Origin: Peribacillus frigoritolerans_B
GTDB taxonomy: Bacteria; Bacillota; Bacilli; Bacillales; DSM-1321
Direction of reading: 5' to 3'
Assembly: GCF_044762665.1 (NCBI RefSeq)
Contig: NZ_JBIWES010000005.1
Span: forward strand, 124,001 to 188,000
DNA: 64,000 nt
Shown here piece by piece: positions 8,387 through 16,335 of the stretch. The position numbers and the translations under genes were made by a program. A model generated the notes under the pieces. That model ran no database searches. It was not told where the DNA came from and was given only the letters and a program-made list of their open reading frames with translations. Position 1 is the stretch's first letter; every line of letters starts with the position of its first letter.

Positions 8387-8599
8387 TCAATCATCGGAAC
8401 CATCACGTTGATCGGCTCTAGCCTCTCCGCCTTTTTTGCCAATTTCCTGATAGAATTCCTTATCATGATTTTCGGAAGTGGCCTCTCCGCCTTTTTGACC
8501 AATCTCTTGGAAAAATTCCTTATCATGATTTTTTGCTGTCGCTTCCCCGCCTTTGCGGCCAGCTTCTTCCCTGCTCATTTTTTCATTGTTGTTAGTCAT
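8387..8599 (-). CDS. Short GsiB paralogue (KGG-repeat stress protein)
   Basis: 70-aa version of GsiB: MTNNNEKMSREEAGRKGGEA, two NHDKEF(F/Y)QEIG repeats, then an early stop after RADQRDGSDD. It has the same start context as gsiB and its own sigma-B promoter (8653-8677). The frame beyond the stop is recognisably the lost C-terminus (8333-8386). The protein keeps the repeat core and may still be functional, since KGG repeat number varies among homologues. It arose by tandem duplication. Confidence 0.88.
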   Translation of the reverse strand: MTNNNEKMSREEAGRKGGEATAKNHDKEFFQEIGQKGGEATSENHDKEFYQEIGKKGGEARADQRDGSDD

Positions 8600-8652
8600 T
8601 AAAACTCCTCCTTATTGTTAGGGTTTTTGATGAACTAGCTACAGTCTTATGT

Positions 8653-8677
8653 ATACCCGATAGTTTTGATATAAAAC
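8653..8677 (-). promoter_or_regulatory. Sigma-B promoter of gsiB copy 2
   Basis: Minus strand GTTTTA, 13-nt spacer, GGGTAT: a near-perfect sigma-B promoter, ~55 nt upstream of the start codon. Confidence 0.88.
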
Positions 8678-8706
8678 TAGAATCTATTAAATCTTTTCCA
8701 TTTCAA

Positions 8707-8742
8707 AAGGAAAAGCCTCATGGATGATATCACCCATGAGGC
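8707..8742 (-). terminator. Terminator of the DUF1659-DUF2922-yvrJ cluster
   Basis: GCCTCATGG ... CCATGAGGC stem followed on the minus strand by TTTT, just beyond the yvrJ stop codon. Confidence 0.75.
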
Positions 8743-8755
8743 TCACCGCTTATCC

Positions 8756-8911
8756 TTAACCTGACTTGGGAATCCCTTCTCGCAGGCGATCTGGCAGCTC
8801 CACAAGGGTTTCATTCAAAGTATCCAATTTCGTTTCAATCCTATGAAGCAAATAAAGGGTAACAATGATCGGGAACCCAATATCACTGACAAATGGCAGG
8901 ATTTGATCCAC
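8756..8911 (-). CDS. YvrJ family small protein
   Basis: 51-aa protein: GTG start, then DQILPFVSDIGFPIIVTLYL and LLHRIETKLDTLNETLVEL. This is the YvrJ-family pattern, one hydrophobic segment (~residues 5-23) followed by a short amphipathic helix. The GTG is supported by GAGGTG with a 6-nt spacer. It is the last gene of a three-gene minus-strand cluster with DUF2922 and DUF1659 proteins, a combination common in Bacillaceae. The fold recalls a small holin-like membrane peptide, but the function is unknown. Confidence 0.85.
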   Translation of the reverse strand: MDQILPFVSDIGFPIIVTLYLLHRIETKLDTLNETLVELPDRLREGIPKSG

Positions 8912-8953
8912 TTATTTCACCTCTCTTCCAGGGTGACCAACAAGACCCGTTCG

Positions 8954-9172
8954 TTAGATGAGTTCCACTTCCTCGACATTCCGCTCGACAAGGCGTGCCG
9001 CTTTCAAATCGACGAAATCCCCTGAAGATGTAACGAACACGTTCTCCGCAATGATTTTTTCCATTGCCAGTTTAACCGTATTCACTTCGACCGGCTCCTT
9101 CGGATTATCAACGGAAATCGTCGCTGACTTTCCTTCCTCCGTAACGAAAATCAATTCCAGTACTTTAGCCAT
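8954..9172 (-). CDS. DUF2922 domain protein
   Basis: 72-aa protein (MAKVLELIFVTEEGKSATIS ... DNPKEPVEV) with the beta-rich pattern of DUF2922. In Bacillaceae this family typically lies between a DUF1659 and a YvrJ gene, as here (42 nt to each neighbour). Starts at ATG with a GGGGGAGGTG-type RBS. Function unknown; the three genes are probably co-transcribed up to the terminator at 8707-8742. Confidence 0.85.
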   Translation of the reverse strand: MAKVLELIFVTEEGKSATISVDNPKEPVEVNTVKLAMEKIIAENVFVTSSGDFVDLKAARLVERNVEEVELI

Positions 9173-9214
9173 TTCAACTCACCTCCCCCGCTTCAGCATC
9201 TTTCCAAATACCGA

Positions 9215-9433
9215 TTAGCCAATCAATGAATACGTATCCACCCGGTTCACTTCACCCATTGGATAATTCTGCACACTTGTGATTGCAACAGCCGTCGAAA
9301 ACAACTGATCCGCCGTCGCCTCGACCTTGATGTTCGAAAATGTCCTCCGCTTGAAAACGAGAGCCCCTTTTTCATTTAGCCCCGTCTCAAAATCGATCCG
9401 CAACGTACTTGAAACTGGAATCTGGTTTGCCAT
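9215..9433 (-). CDS. DUF1659 domain protein
   Basis: 72-aa protein: MANQIPVSSTLRIDFETG, then NEKGALVFKRRTFSNIKVEA and a C-terminus in QNYPMGEVNRVDTYSLIG, the DUF1659 pattern. A GTG three codons upstream is part of the GGGGGTG ribosome-binding site, so the ATG at 9433 is preferred. First gene of the DUF1659-DUF2922-yvrJ cluster. Function unknown. Confidence 0.85.
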   Translation of the reverse strand: MANQIPVSSTLRIDFETGLNEKGALVFKRRTFSNIKVEATADQLFSTAVAITSVQNYPMGEVNRVDTYSLIG

Positions 9434-9592
9434 GCCATTCACCCCCTTTCACACTCTATATAAACTTTTACAGGAAGAAAGTAGCATGGTCTTGAAATTT
9501 TCCAGGGAAACGCATAAAAAGCTCCCCATCATTTGGGCAGCTCTAAAATCAGGAGATCCTTTTAAACAAATTTTACTTTTCTACCGGCATCA

Positions 9593-9871
9593 TCAATTGT
9601 CTTCTTCTCTCACTAATGAATCTATCTCAATCATGAGTGGTTTTTCTACAAAACTAATTCTTCTCATTATTTGTTGTACTACTCTCGGAAAAAAGTAAGC
9701 TCCAAAGAAAGCACAGATAAAAGCCTGTGACCAAGTTTTTAACCATGCAGATAAGAATCCATGATCATAACCCCTATTTATTGAGACTAATATAAATGAA
9801 ATAAAAAAGGACATACAAAAAGCCATTAAAAATGCATAAATAATATTTCTGTATTTAACGTTAATATTCAT
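9593..9871 (-). CDS. DUF2798 small membrane protein
   Basis: 92-aa protein with two hydrophobic helices (IIYAFLMAFCMSFFISFILV and WSQAFICAFFGAYFFPRVVQ); the polar turn and the FFPRVVQQIMRRI end suit DUF2798. Start RBS AAGGAG lies unusually far (~16 nt) from the ATG, so the start is less certain. It is divergent from a LysR regulator with a 126-nt shared upstream region, a classical arrangement for a LysR target gene. Function unknown. Confidence 0.8.
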   Translation of the reverse strand: MNINVKYRNIIYAFLMAFCMSFFISFILVSINRGYDHGFLSAWLKTWSQAFICAFFGAYFFPRVVQQIMRRISFVEKPLMIEIDSLVREEDN

Positions 9872-9952
9872 TATTTTTCTGCTTCAACTCCTTTGTTGTT
9901 CTGTTCCCAACTATATTTTATTTCTTCCATTTACATTAGTAAAACCAATTTT

Positions 9953-9968
9953 TATAATAGATCTATTA
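9953..9968. promoter_or_regulatory. Palindrome overlapping the LysR gene promoter
   Basis: TAATAGATCTATTA, a perfect 14-bp palindrome (9955-9968), overlaps a TATAAT -10 (9953-9958) with TTACAT 16 nt upstream (9931-9936). It lies between the divergent DUF2798 and LysR genes, so it is a candidate LysR operator for autoregulation. Confidence 0.55.
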
Positions 9969-9997
9969 GAAACGCTAATGCAAAGGGGTTAGTAAGG

Positions 9998-10861
9998 TTG
10001 AATTCGTATTATGCTTTTATCAAAACCATAGAAACAGGCAGTTTTACAAAAGCTGCTGAAGAACTTGGCTATACGCAGTCCGCCATTAGCCAAATGGTGC
10101 ATTCATTAGAGGAAGAGCTTTCCACAACTCTTATTATACGTTCTCGAAAGGGTATTACCCTGACACCAGATGGCGAGGAATTTTTGCCATATATCAGGAA
10201 GATTTGTAATTCACACAGGGAACTGACTGAAAAGCATAAAGAGATGGAGGGACTGCAAAGCGGCCTTATTCGAATTGGCACCTTTTCCAGTGTTACATGT
10301 CATTGGCTACCAGGATTGATCAAAGAATTCAAGGAACTTTACCCAACTGTTCATTTCGAATTACATCAAGGAAATTATTCGGAAATCACAAACTGGATTA
10401 AAGAAGGCAGCGTAGGCTTTGGCTTTGTGAATTCAAATGTTACGGATTTAACTGCGATTCCCTTGCAAGAAGATGAAATGGTGGCTGTAATGCCACTAGA
10501 TCACCCTTTAGCATCATCCACAGAAGTCTCCTTGGAGGAATTGCTAAAAGATCCTTATATCCTTTTGGATGAGGGAGTTATACATGAACCATTATTAATT
10601 TTTAAAAAGTGCCATCTTGAACCTGATACACAATACCGTGTATATGATCCTTATGCGATTATGTCCATGATTGAACATGGGCTTGGCATTTCGATTTTAC
10701 CGAAACTGCTCTTAAATAAGTGTCCCTATCATATTATGACGAAAACCATCTCTCCTTCCATTATCCGAACAATTACGTTGGCGTATAAGGATAAAAAGGT
10801 ATTGCCAATAGCAACCAGGTATTTTATTGACTTTATCATTGAAAGGTATAGGGAACTCTAA
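9998..10861 (+). CDS. LysR-family transcriptional regulator
   Basis: 287-aa LysR protein. Residues ~1-60 are the winged HTH (LNSYYAFIKTIETGSFTKAA, then EELGYTQSAISQMVHSLEEE). Residues ~85-285 are the periplasmic-binding-like effector domain (LIRIGTFSSVTCHWLPGLIKEF ... MSMIEHGLGISILPK). Upstream frame extends to 9893, but the TTG at 9998 with AAGGGG before it gives the normal family N-terminus. Divergent from the DUF2798 gene, which is its most likely target. Effector unknown. Confidence 0.9.
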   Translation: MNSYYAFIKTIETGSFTKAAEELGYTQSAISQMVHSLEEELSTTLIIRSRKGITLTPDGEEFLPYIRKICNSHRELTEKHKEMEGLQSGLIRIGTFSSVTCHWLPGLIKEFKELYPTVHFELHQGNYSEITNWIKEGSVGFGFVNSNVTDLTAIPLQEDEMVAVMPLDHPLASSTEVSLEELLKDPYILLDEGVIHEPLLIFKKCHLEPDTQYRVYDPYAIMSMIEHGLGISILPKLLLNKCPYHIMTKTISPSIIRTITLAYKDKKVLPIATRYFIDFIIERYREL

Positions 10862-11017
10862 TCACTATTTTCATTATCATTTTCCTTTTATTTTCCCTTT
10901 AAATTATTTTTTTATGACTGACATTCTTGATGCGAAGTTAAATTGCATTTGGCGATAAATGGCACGTCATGTTCGCTCTTTCTGGGAAATAATAATCACG
11001 AAAGGAAGTGGATGTTG

Positions 11018-11668
11018 ATGTCATTAGAATGGTTTGACAGAGTAAGCGGGGAATTGCAGGATCATCTTAAATCAATTTGTGAGAAATACGACCGCAATGG
11101 CAGTATGATCGTGGAGCGCGGGTCTAAGCATCCACGCATCGAGTTTTATACAGAGCTGGAAGACGATGAGCGGGATTATTTTTCCTCGCTGTTTTTTGAT
11201 CCGTATAATGAAGAATTTTATATGGAATCGTTCGATCCGGATTTAGGGCAGATCAGCAAGGTCATCCTTTCGGATATTGAAGATATCGTCGATGCTGTCC
11301 ATGAGAGCTTCCATAACTATTTGGAAGCGGATGATGATGATGATTATGCATATGAATTGGATATGGATGATGAAAATGATGATTTGTATGATCCTGACAG
11401 CGAAGATTCCGATATATACGAAATCGATGTAGACTGGGAAACGCCTGAAGTGACCGCCTATATCCAGGATAATGAAGTGGAGGTCACCTATCAATTCGGG
11501 ATCGTTCAGGAGACGGGTGATGGTGTGCTGAAACGGATCAATCGGATTCGGACAGCGGATGATGACCTGATAAAGGATGAAACGAATTTCATTTTCAGCA
11601 AGGAAGAAGCAAGCACGATCATCGCCATGATAGCCAGTCATATGGATTCACTTAGTGAAATGGAATAA
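11018..11668 (+). CDS. Acidic cytosolic protein of unknown function
   Basis: 216 aa from the preferred ATG (AAGGAAG, 9-nt spacer; an in-frame ATG lies 6 nt upstream). An N-terminal alpha/beta region (~1-105, SLEWFDRVSGELQDHLKSIC) and a C-terminal region (~150-216, WETPEVTAYIQDNEVEVTYQF ... FSKEEASTIIAMIASHMDSL) are joined by a strongly acidic linker around residues 110-150 containing DDDDDYAYELDMDDENDD. No signal peptide or membrane helix. I do not recognise the family. Confidence 0.7.
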   Translation: MSLEWFDRVSGELQDHLKSICEKYDRNGSMIVERGSKHPRIEFYTELEDDERDYFSSLFFDPYNEEFYMESFDPDLGQISKVILSDIEDIVDAVHESFHNYLEADDDDDYAYELDMDDENDDLYDPDSEDSDIYEIDVDWETPEVTAYIQDNEVEVTYQFGIVQETGDGVLKRINRIRTADDDLIKDETNFIFSKEEASTIIAMIASHMDSLSEME

Positions 11669-11681
11669 AAAAAGCATAAAA

Positions 11682-11716
11682 AACCTTGTCCATGATCATC
11701 ATGGACAAGGTTTTAT
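11682..11716. terminator. Bidirectional terminator
   Basis: AAAACCTTGTCCATGA ... TCATGGACAAGGTTTT, a long stem with T/A tracts on both strands between convergent genes (acidic protein and csgA). Confidence 0.85.
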
Positions 11717-11970
11717 TAAATAATAATCAGTTCATATACCTCTGATAATTGAGTGACCCGTTCCGTATCACTCGCTTCCTTTGCATGCTTGATTTCCTTA
11801 GGAAGAATATGGTTAAGGAGACTGGCTTCTTTACCGGATAGCTTATTGACGAGTTCTTCTTCAGAATGAAAGTGTCCGCTTTTGATTTTATTATAAATTT
11901 CCTGCGCTTCAGGATATTGGTCCGTATAGTTAGACAATATCTCACGCAAGTAACCAATCGTACGATCCAT
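11716..11970 (-). CDS. csgA: Sporulation-specific SASP-like protein CsgA
   Basis: 84-aa protein: MDRTIGYLREILSNYTDQYP, EEELVNKLSGKEASLLNHIL, PKEIKHAKEASDTERVTQLS, EVYELIII. The YLRE-LSN start, LNHxLxKEIKxA centre and LxEVYELL end match B. subtilis CsgA, a sigma-G-dependent spore protein. An in-frame TTG lies directly upstream; the ATG was preferred with GAGAGGGATGG before it. Monocistronic. Confidence 0.8.
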   Translation of the reverse strand: MDRTIGYLREILSNYTDQYPEAQEIYNKIKSGHFHSEEELVNKLSGKEASLLNHILPKEIKHAKEASDTERVTQLSEVYELIII

Positions 11971-12082
11971 CAAACCATCCCTCTCGAATGTTAGATTTTT
12001 GCTTACATGCTATACCTTCCCCCATTTTTTGATGATAAATTCCTGAAAAAAAAAGATATCCAAGTCAATGGATACCCCTTAT

Positions 12083-12280
12083 TCAGTCTTCCTCCCAAAA
12101 CAAATCATCCAATGTACGGGATAATGCTTTACAAATACCGACACATAAACTTAATGAGGGATTATACTTTCCGGATTCAATCAATCCTATTGTTTGCCTG
12201 GATACGCCGACAATCTTGGCCAGTTCATCTTGTGACAAGTCCTTTTCTACTCGCGCAAGCTTCAGTTTTATATTTTTCAA
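12083..12280 (-). CDS. Small XRE-family HTH regulator (YozG-like)
   Basis: 65-aa stand-alone helix-turn-helix protein: KLKLARVEKDLSQDELAKIV, GVSRQTIGLIESGKYNPSLS, then ALSRTLDDLFWEED. Recognition helix is SRQTIGLIESG. It starts at TTG (TAGGTG 8 nt upstream). It lies 28 nt after the DUF6773-like membrane gene in the same direction; such pairs in Bacillus usually consist of a membrane protein and its autorepressor. The inverted repeat at 12859-12903 is a possible operator. Confidence 0.88.
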   Translation of the reverse strand: MKNIKLKLARVEKDLSQDELAKIVGVSRQTIGLIESGKYNPSLSLCVGICKALSRTLDDLFWEED

Positions 12281-12308
12281 GGGAAAGCACCTACTATTTC
12301 TTATTATC

Positions 12309-12800
12309 TTAGCTATTTTTCATTCCGATTTTCTTCGCCAGCAAGTATATACCACCAAAAAACAGAAGTAAAATCGGCAAATAGATCATAACGGATACAA
12401 ACGATACCAATACAAAATACCTTACGCCCTGGGAACTGCCATCAGCATAGGATACAGCACTATTCACCCCCATGAATAAAGAGATGATGAGTGCTAAAGC
12501 AACCGTCCCAAAAATCGTCTTCCTGCTCATCGGTGTTTTGCTGGTGCGGTCATGCATCTCCACTTCATCCCAGAATACACCTAAGAAAATGGAACGAGCT
12601 AAGTAATACAGCCCCCCTGCAACAAGGATCGCGAATTCCAGATATAACTCCCCGCTGCCTGCACCATATTTATATAGTTTGAAAAGTGCACTCACCAGGC
12701 AAATGACCAAAATGACGTAATACATTTCTTTATAAATTTTATTTCTTACATTCTCAATCCGCTCATCCGTGATCTTTTTCGTTCGTCTAAATAAATTCAT
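12309..12800 (-). CDS. DUF6773-like membrane protein
   Basis: 163-aa protein with an N-terminal basic stretch (MNLFRRTKKITDERIENVRN) and four hydrophobic helices (YVILVICLVSALFKLYKYG, LEFAILVAGGLYYLARSIFL, TIFGTVALALIISLFMGVN, YFVLVSFVSVMIYLPILLLF). ATG 12800 follows GGAGGTCGATCGAAG; an upstream in-frame ATG at 12827 precedes the RBS and was rejected. Co-transcribed with the XRE regulator. Function unknown. Confidence 0.75.
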   Translation of the reverse strand: MNLFRRTKKITDERIENVRNKIYKEMYYVILVICLVSALFKLYKYGAGSGELYLEFAILVAGGLYYLARSIFLGVFWDEVEMHDRTSKTPMSRKTIFGTVALALIISLFMGVNSAVSYADGSSQGVRYFVLVSFVSVMIYLPILLLFFGGIYLLAKKIGMKNS

Positions 12801-12838
12801 CTTCGATCGACCTCCATTAAATTCCATCGCTTACCCTT

Positions 12839-12903
12839 ATTATATGATTTATTTAACTTTTTGCAATATATATATTACATTTTATAATTTATAAATTGCA
12901 AAA
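12839..12903 (-). promoter_or_regulatory. Promoter and 9-bp inverted repeat of the DUF6773-XRE operon
   Basis: Minus-strand TTGCAA (12861-12866), 16-nt spacer, TATAAT (12839-12844). A perfect inverted repeat, TTTTGCAAT (12859-12867) and ATTGCAAAA (12895-12903), has one arm over the -35 box and is a candidate site for the small XRE regulator. Confidence 0.55.
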
Positions 12904-12907
12904 TGTA

Positions 12908-12943
12908 TAAAAAAAGGTACCCATACATCAAGTATGGATACCT
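12908..12943 (-). terminator. Terminator after the DHFR-family gene
   Basis: GGTAcCCATAC ... GTATGGaTACC hairpin followed on the minus strand by T6. Confidence 0.75.
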
Positions 12944-12962
12944 TACTAGCCTTATTTAGGGC

Positions 12963-13046
12963 TTTACTCGTAAGTTTTGGGGATTTACTCGTGAATTCTA
13001 GGCTTTTACTCGTGAATTCTAAGCTTTTACTCGTGAATTCAAGATT
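12963..13046. repeat. Four tandem 21-bp repeats (TTTACTCGTGAATTC units)
   Basis: Units start at 12963, 12984, 13005 and 13026, an exact 21-bp period. Units 2 and 3 read TTTACTCGTGAATTCTAGGCT and its one-base variant; unit 1 is diverged. Intergenic, between a terminator and the DHFR-family stop codon. Two helical turns per unit would put repeats on one DNA face. Confidence 0.9.
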
Positions 13047-13118
13047 TTAAAAAAACTCCCCCATTAGAAGAAGAAATTTAATTTCACCTTGGATAAAGGA
13101 TATCATTATGCTTATCGA

Positions 13119-13688
13119 TCACTCTTCATTAAGATGATAGCAAAGTTGAACAACGCCAGAGGAAAAGCTTTTTGTATCAACAAGTGTTAGATTCAATCTC
13201 TCCTTTATGTCAACAAACAAAGGTTTTCCTTCCCCTAAAATAACAGGGTGAACAGATAACCTGAATTCATCAACCAGCCCCAGTCTTATAAAAGATGTAA
13301 TAAGACTTGCCCCTCCATAAAGCCAGATGTCTTTACCAGGCTTATTCTTTATTTTATTTACTTCTTCAACAATATCATCATTTATGATCGTGACTTTATC
13401 ATCAGTGCTTTTTTTCGTTTTGGAAAACATGAACTTTTCTTTGCCATGAACGATTTTCCACATTTCTTTTTCAGTATCGGATACCTCATTTTCTGGCGTA
13501 TATTGTCCCCATAAATCATAGCTTTTTCTTCCATAAAATATAGTATCAATTTGATTCAAGAAATCAATGAACCCCATTTCAGAGTCCATAATGCACCAGT
13601 CCACTTCCCCTTTCGGCCCTTCAATAAATCCATCTAATGTAACTGCTAAATCTAAAATTATTCTTCTTGGTCTTTCGTTACTGGCCAT
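13119..13688 (-). CDS. Dihydrofolate reductase family protein (RibD C-terminal type)
   Basis: 189-aa protein: RRIILDLAVTLDGFIEGPKG, YGRKSYDLWGQY, DIWLYGGASLITSFIRLGLV, DEFRLSVHPVILGEGKPLF. These are the NADPH-binding and substrate motifs of the RibD-C/DHFR-like fold, as in B. subtilis YwjB and YyaP. It is not a classical folA (no PWHxPxD motif). Probably an NADPH-dependent reductase of unknown substrate. AAAGGAG RBS; stands alone. Confidence 0.88.
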   Translation of the reverse strand: MASNERPRRIILDLAVTLDGFIEGPKGEVDWCIMDSEMGFIDFLNQIDTIFYGRKSYDLWGQYTPENEVSDTEKEMWKIVHGKEKFMFSKTKKSTDDKVTIINDDIVEEVNKIKNKPGKDIWLYGGASLITSFIRLGLVDEFRLSVHPVILGEGKPLFVDIKERLNLTLVDTKSFSSGVVQLCYHLNEE

Positions 13689-13893
13689 TCTTTAATCTCC
13701 TTTTGTCGTGTATCAGCAAAGCCAAATCTTCGCGCATTATCCGAATTGAACGTACTCTTGGAGTACCTCAGGGAAATCCCCATGAATCTCACTGCTTTTC
13801 AACATTTCATCAGAAGCTTCAGTTACGTTAGTTTTATCTTACAGCTTCCAACATAGTATTAAAAGATTGAATCAAAAACTAAGGAGACTTGCG

Positions 13894-14817
13894 ATGAAAG
13901 CAATGGTATGCACGAAATACGGTCCGCCCGATGTACTGGAACTCAAAGAGGTAGCAAAACCAACCCCTAAGGACAATGAAATACTGGTAAAGGTTCACGC
14001 GGCAACAGTGGCTTCTGGGGACATAAGAGTCCGGAGTTTCAAGAGCCCTTTCTTATTATGGCTGCCGATGCGAATCTTCCTGGGTCTTAGTAAACCGCGA
14101 AAACCGATACTCGGAGTGGAGTTGTCCGGGGAGATAGAAGATACCGGGAGGAATGTGACAAAATTCAAAAAAGGCGACCAGATTTTTGCCATGACTGGAA
14201 TGAATTTTGGGGCACATGCCGAATACACATGCATACCTGAAGGCGGGCCAATCGCAATGAAGCCTGCCAATATGACCTATGAGGAAGCCGCCGCCGTTTC
14301 TTTTGGGGGAACGACAGCTCTGCATTTTTTCAGAAAAGCCAATATCCAGGACGGGCAAAAAGTCCTCATCTATGGTGCATCCGGTTCTGTAGGGACTTCC
14401 GCGGTGCAGCTGGCCAAATACTTTGGAACAGAAGTTACCGGTGTATGCAGTGCCGCTAATTTTGAATTGGTGAAATCATTGGGAGCCGATAAGGTAATTG
14501 ATTATACGGAAGAAGACTTCACCGAAAGACAAGAGCGATATGACATCATCTTTGATGCAGTCGGGAAAAGCTCAAAAGTCATATGCAAGAAGGCGCTGAG
14601 CCCGAACGGGCGATACGTGTCAGTTGAAGGACAGGGAATAGCAAAGGAACGTACGGAAGATTTAGTATTTCTCAAGGAGCTAATCGAAACTGAAAAATTA
14701 AAATCGGTCATTGATAAACGCTACCCGCTGGAACAGATTCCCGAGGCTCATAGATACGTAGAGCTAGGACATAAAAAGGGAAATGTCGTCATAACTGTTC
14801 ATCATGATAAACCCTGA
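13894..14817 (+). CDS. Zinc-independent NAD(P)-dependent quinone reductase-like (MDR) protein
   Basis: 307-aa medium-chain dehydrogenase/reductase: MKAMVCTKYGPPDVLELKEV start, substrate domain, then the Rossmann motif VLIYGASGSVGTSAVQLAKY at ~155 (G-x-S-G-x-V/G). Lacks the structural and catalytic zinc ligands, as in quinone oxidoreductases. ATG 13894 was chosen because AAGGAG lies directly before it; an upstream ATG at 13867 lacks an RBS. Catalyses NADPH-dependent reduction of a quinone or enone in related proteins; the actual substrate is unknown. Confidence 0.88.
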   Translation: MKAMVCTKYGPPDVLELKEVAKPTPKDNEILVKVHAATVASGDIRVRSFKSPFLLWLPMRIFLGLSKPRKPILGVELSGEIEDTGRNVTKFKKGDQIFAMTGMNFGAHAEYTCIPEGGPIAMKPANMTYEEAAAVSFGGTTALHFFRKANIQDGQKVLIYGASGSVGTSAVQLAKYFGTEVTGVCSAANFELVKSLGADKVIDYTEEDFTERQERYDIIFDAVGKSSKVICKKALSPNGRYVSVEGQGIAKERTEDLVFLKELIETEKLKSVIDKRYPLEQIPEAHRYVELGHKKGNVVITVHHDKP

Positions 14818-14928
14818 CAAAACCTTGCACATGTTCTAACTAGCCTCTGGACAAGGAAATACCCCTTAGACAATTGGATCTGAAGGGGTATGACGTCTTA
14901 ATACTTATATAATTGGGGTCCACTTTCA

Positions 14929-15291
14929 TCACAGACATTCCTCCTTGTAAAAGGTCAAACTGAGGTTATTCAACGTGTAAATTCTAGCGGTGAAAATGAA
15001 TAAATCACTGTAGTTATTTTCAACGTACTCTTCAATGATCACCATCCCTTTTCTGAATCTATCAACTAATAAATGCGTGTAGTTTTCATCCCAGGTAAAC
15101 CGGTTGATTCGTTTAAGTTCATCGGCCAATACTTGAAACTTAAACTCCTCAACAAGAAGCTTCAATTGATATAATTTATCTCTATTTAAACAAAAGCAAT
15201 TGTTTTCATTTTCATGATTTTCCCGGACGAATGTAATGAAACCATTTATATTATCAGCCAACATATTCGCTATTTGCATCTCGAAGTTCAT
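14929..15291 (-). CDS. Unknown small protein
   Basis: 120-aa soluble helical protein: MNFEMQIANMLADNINGFIT, FVRENHENENNCFCLNRDKL, then VEENNYSDLF-like helices. ATG at 15291 lies 9 nt after GAGGAG. No recognised motif; the CFC pair near residue 33 is the only notable feature. It stands alone between the MDR gene and a ZIP transporter. Confidence 0.6.
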   Translation of the reverse strand: MNFEMQIANMLADNINGFITFVRENHENENNCFCLNRDKLYQLKLLVEEFKFQVLADELKRINRFTWDENYTHLLVDRFRKGMVIIEEYVENNYSDLFIFTARIYTLNNLSLTFYKEECL

Positions 15292-15408
15292 TTCCAACAG
15301 CTCCTCAATGTCTAAAATCTATATGATGAGTGTATGATTTGAAATGGTATTTTAACACCTACAATTCTTTTTTCGAGATAGATTTCCTTCTATGATAGAA
15401 TTTATAAC

Positions 15409-15442
15409 AAAAAAATTGCCCCCTTCCTTCCAAGGGGACAAT
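15409..15442 (-). terminator. Terminator after the ZIP transporter
   Basis: ATTGtCCCCTT ... AAGGGGgCAAT on the minus strand, followed by T7. Confidence 0.85.
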
Positions 15443-15443
15443 C

Positions 15444-16169
15444 TCACATCGAATCCAGAACCAAAGAGATCAGCAGGCCGGCAGCGGTGAATATGCCCGT
15501 GATCGGCCCTCCGTCTTCAAATGCTTCAGGCATCATCGTTGAGGCGATCATGGCGATGATCCCGCCGCCTGCAAAGGCTGCCATCGCTGCCAGGACATAG
15601 TCCGGGGCATGATCGAGGAATAGATAGCCCGACATCGAGGAGAGTGCCGAAATGATCAGGACGGAAAACCACAGCAGCATGATTTTCTTCTTGGAATAGT
15701 CACTTTTGAGCAGACCCGTTGTACTTGAGAGCCCCTCCGGAATATTACTGATGAAGATGGCGATGACCAATAGCCAGCTTACCGAGCCGCCGCTTATTAA
15801 GCTTGCGCCAATCATGATCGACTCCGGAATGGCATCCATCACCGTCCCGATGAAAATGGCTAGGCCCGCTTCCTTCGAGGAGCTATTATTGGATCGTTTC
15901 CTTTTATCCGCACCTTTCTTGGAAATAAGAAAATCCAAGGCGGTAAACACGGCGGCCCCTGCAATGAATCCGATCGCCGTCGCCCAGATTCCTCCATCAC
16001 TCACCGAATCAGCAAGCAGCTCATATGCCGCGGCACCAATCAACACACCCGTACCAAAAGCCATAATATAGCCAATGATGTTTTTCTTTATCGGTATGAA
16101 GATGGCGGCAAGTGCGCCAAGCAGGACGGCAGAACCCGAAACCCCTCCCCAAAAGACCGCATTCCACAT
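15444..16169 (-). CDS. ZIP-family metal transporter
   Basis: 241-aa membrane protein with about eight helices. Metal-site helix motifs are present: AIPESIMIGASLISGG (H replaced by S relative to HxxxE sites) and FISNIPEGLSSTTGLL (N-x-PEG, the ZIP helix IV/V signature). MWNAVFWGGVSGSAVLLGAL start, with GGGGGA before ATG 16169. The family moves Zn2+, Mn2+ or Fe2+ across the cytoplasmic membrane; the altered first site makes the cargo uncertain. Monocistronic. Confidence 0.85.
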   Translation of the reverse strand: MWNAVFWGGVSGSAVLLGALAAIFIPIKKNIIGYIMAFGTGVLIGAAAYELLADSVSDGGIWATAIGFIAGAAVFTALDFLISKKGADKRKRSNNSSSKEAGLAIFIGTVMDAIPESIMIGASLISGGSVSWLLVIAIFISNIPEGLSSTTGLLKSDYSKKKIMLLWFSVLIISALSSMSGYLFLDHAPDYVLAAMAAFAGGGIIAMIASTMMPEAFEDGGPITGIFTAAGLLISLVLDSM

Positions 16170-16335
16170 AGAATTCCCCCATTCCCTTTTTATAGGATAG
16201 TGTACCCGGGTTGATGTTGGGGTAAACAATGGGCCGCCTATTGCTATTCCAGCAAAAAAAAGCAGTTATATTCGCTGCCATGGTTTTTGTGTATAGAATG
16301 GTAGAGTTGTTCTTAGCACACTACTCTTCGCTGCC

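Noticed and set aside
7907..8602. Plus-strand frames opposite the two gsiB genes
   Set aside because: They mirror the repetitive codons of gsiB on the other strand and have no RBS.
12963..13046. 21-bp tandem repeats as CRISPR
   Set aside because: Units are contiguous, no spacers, no cas genes nearby.
14859..14891. ATACCCCTT/AAGGGGTAT inverted repeat as terminator of the MDR gene
   Set aside because: No T-run on either strand next to the stem and a long loop, so it is not listed as a terminator.
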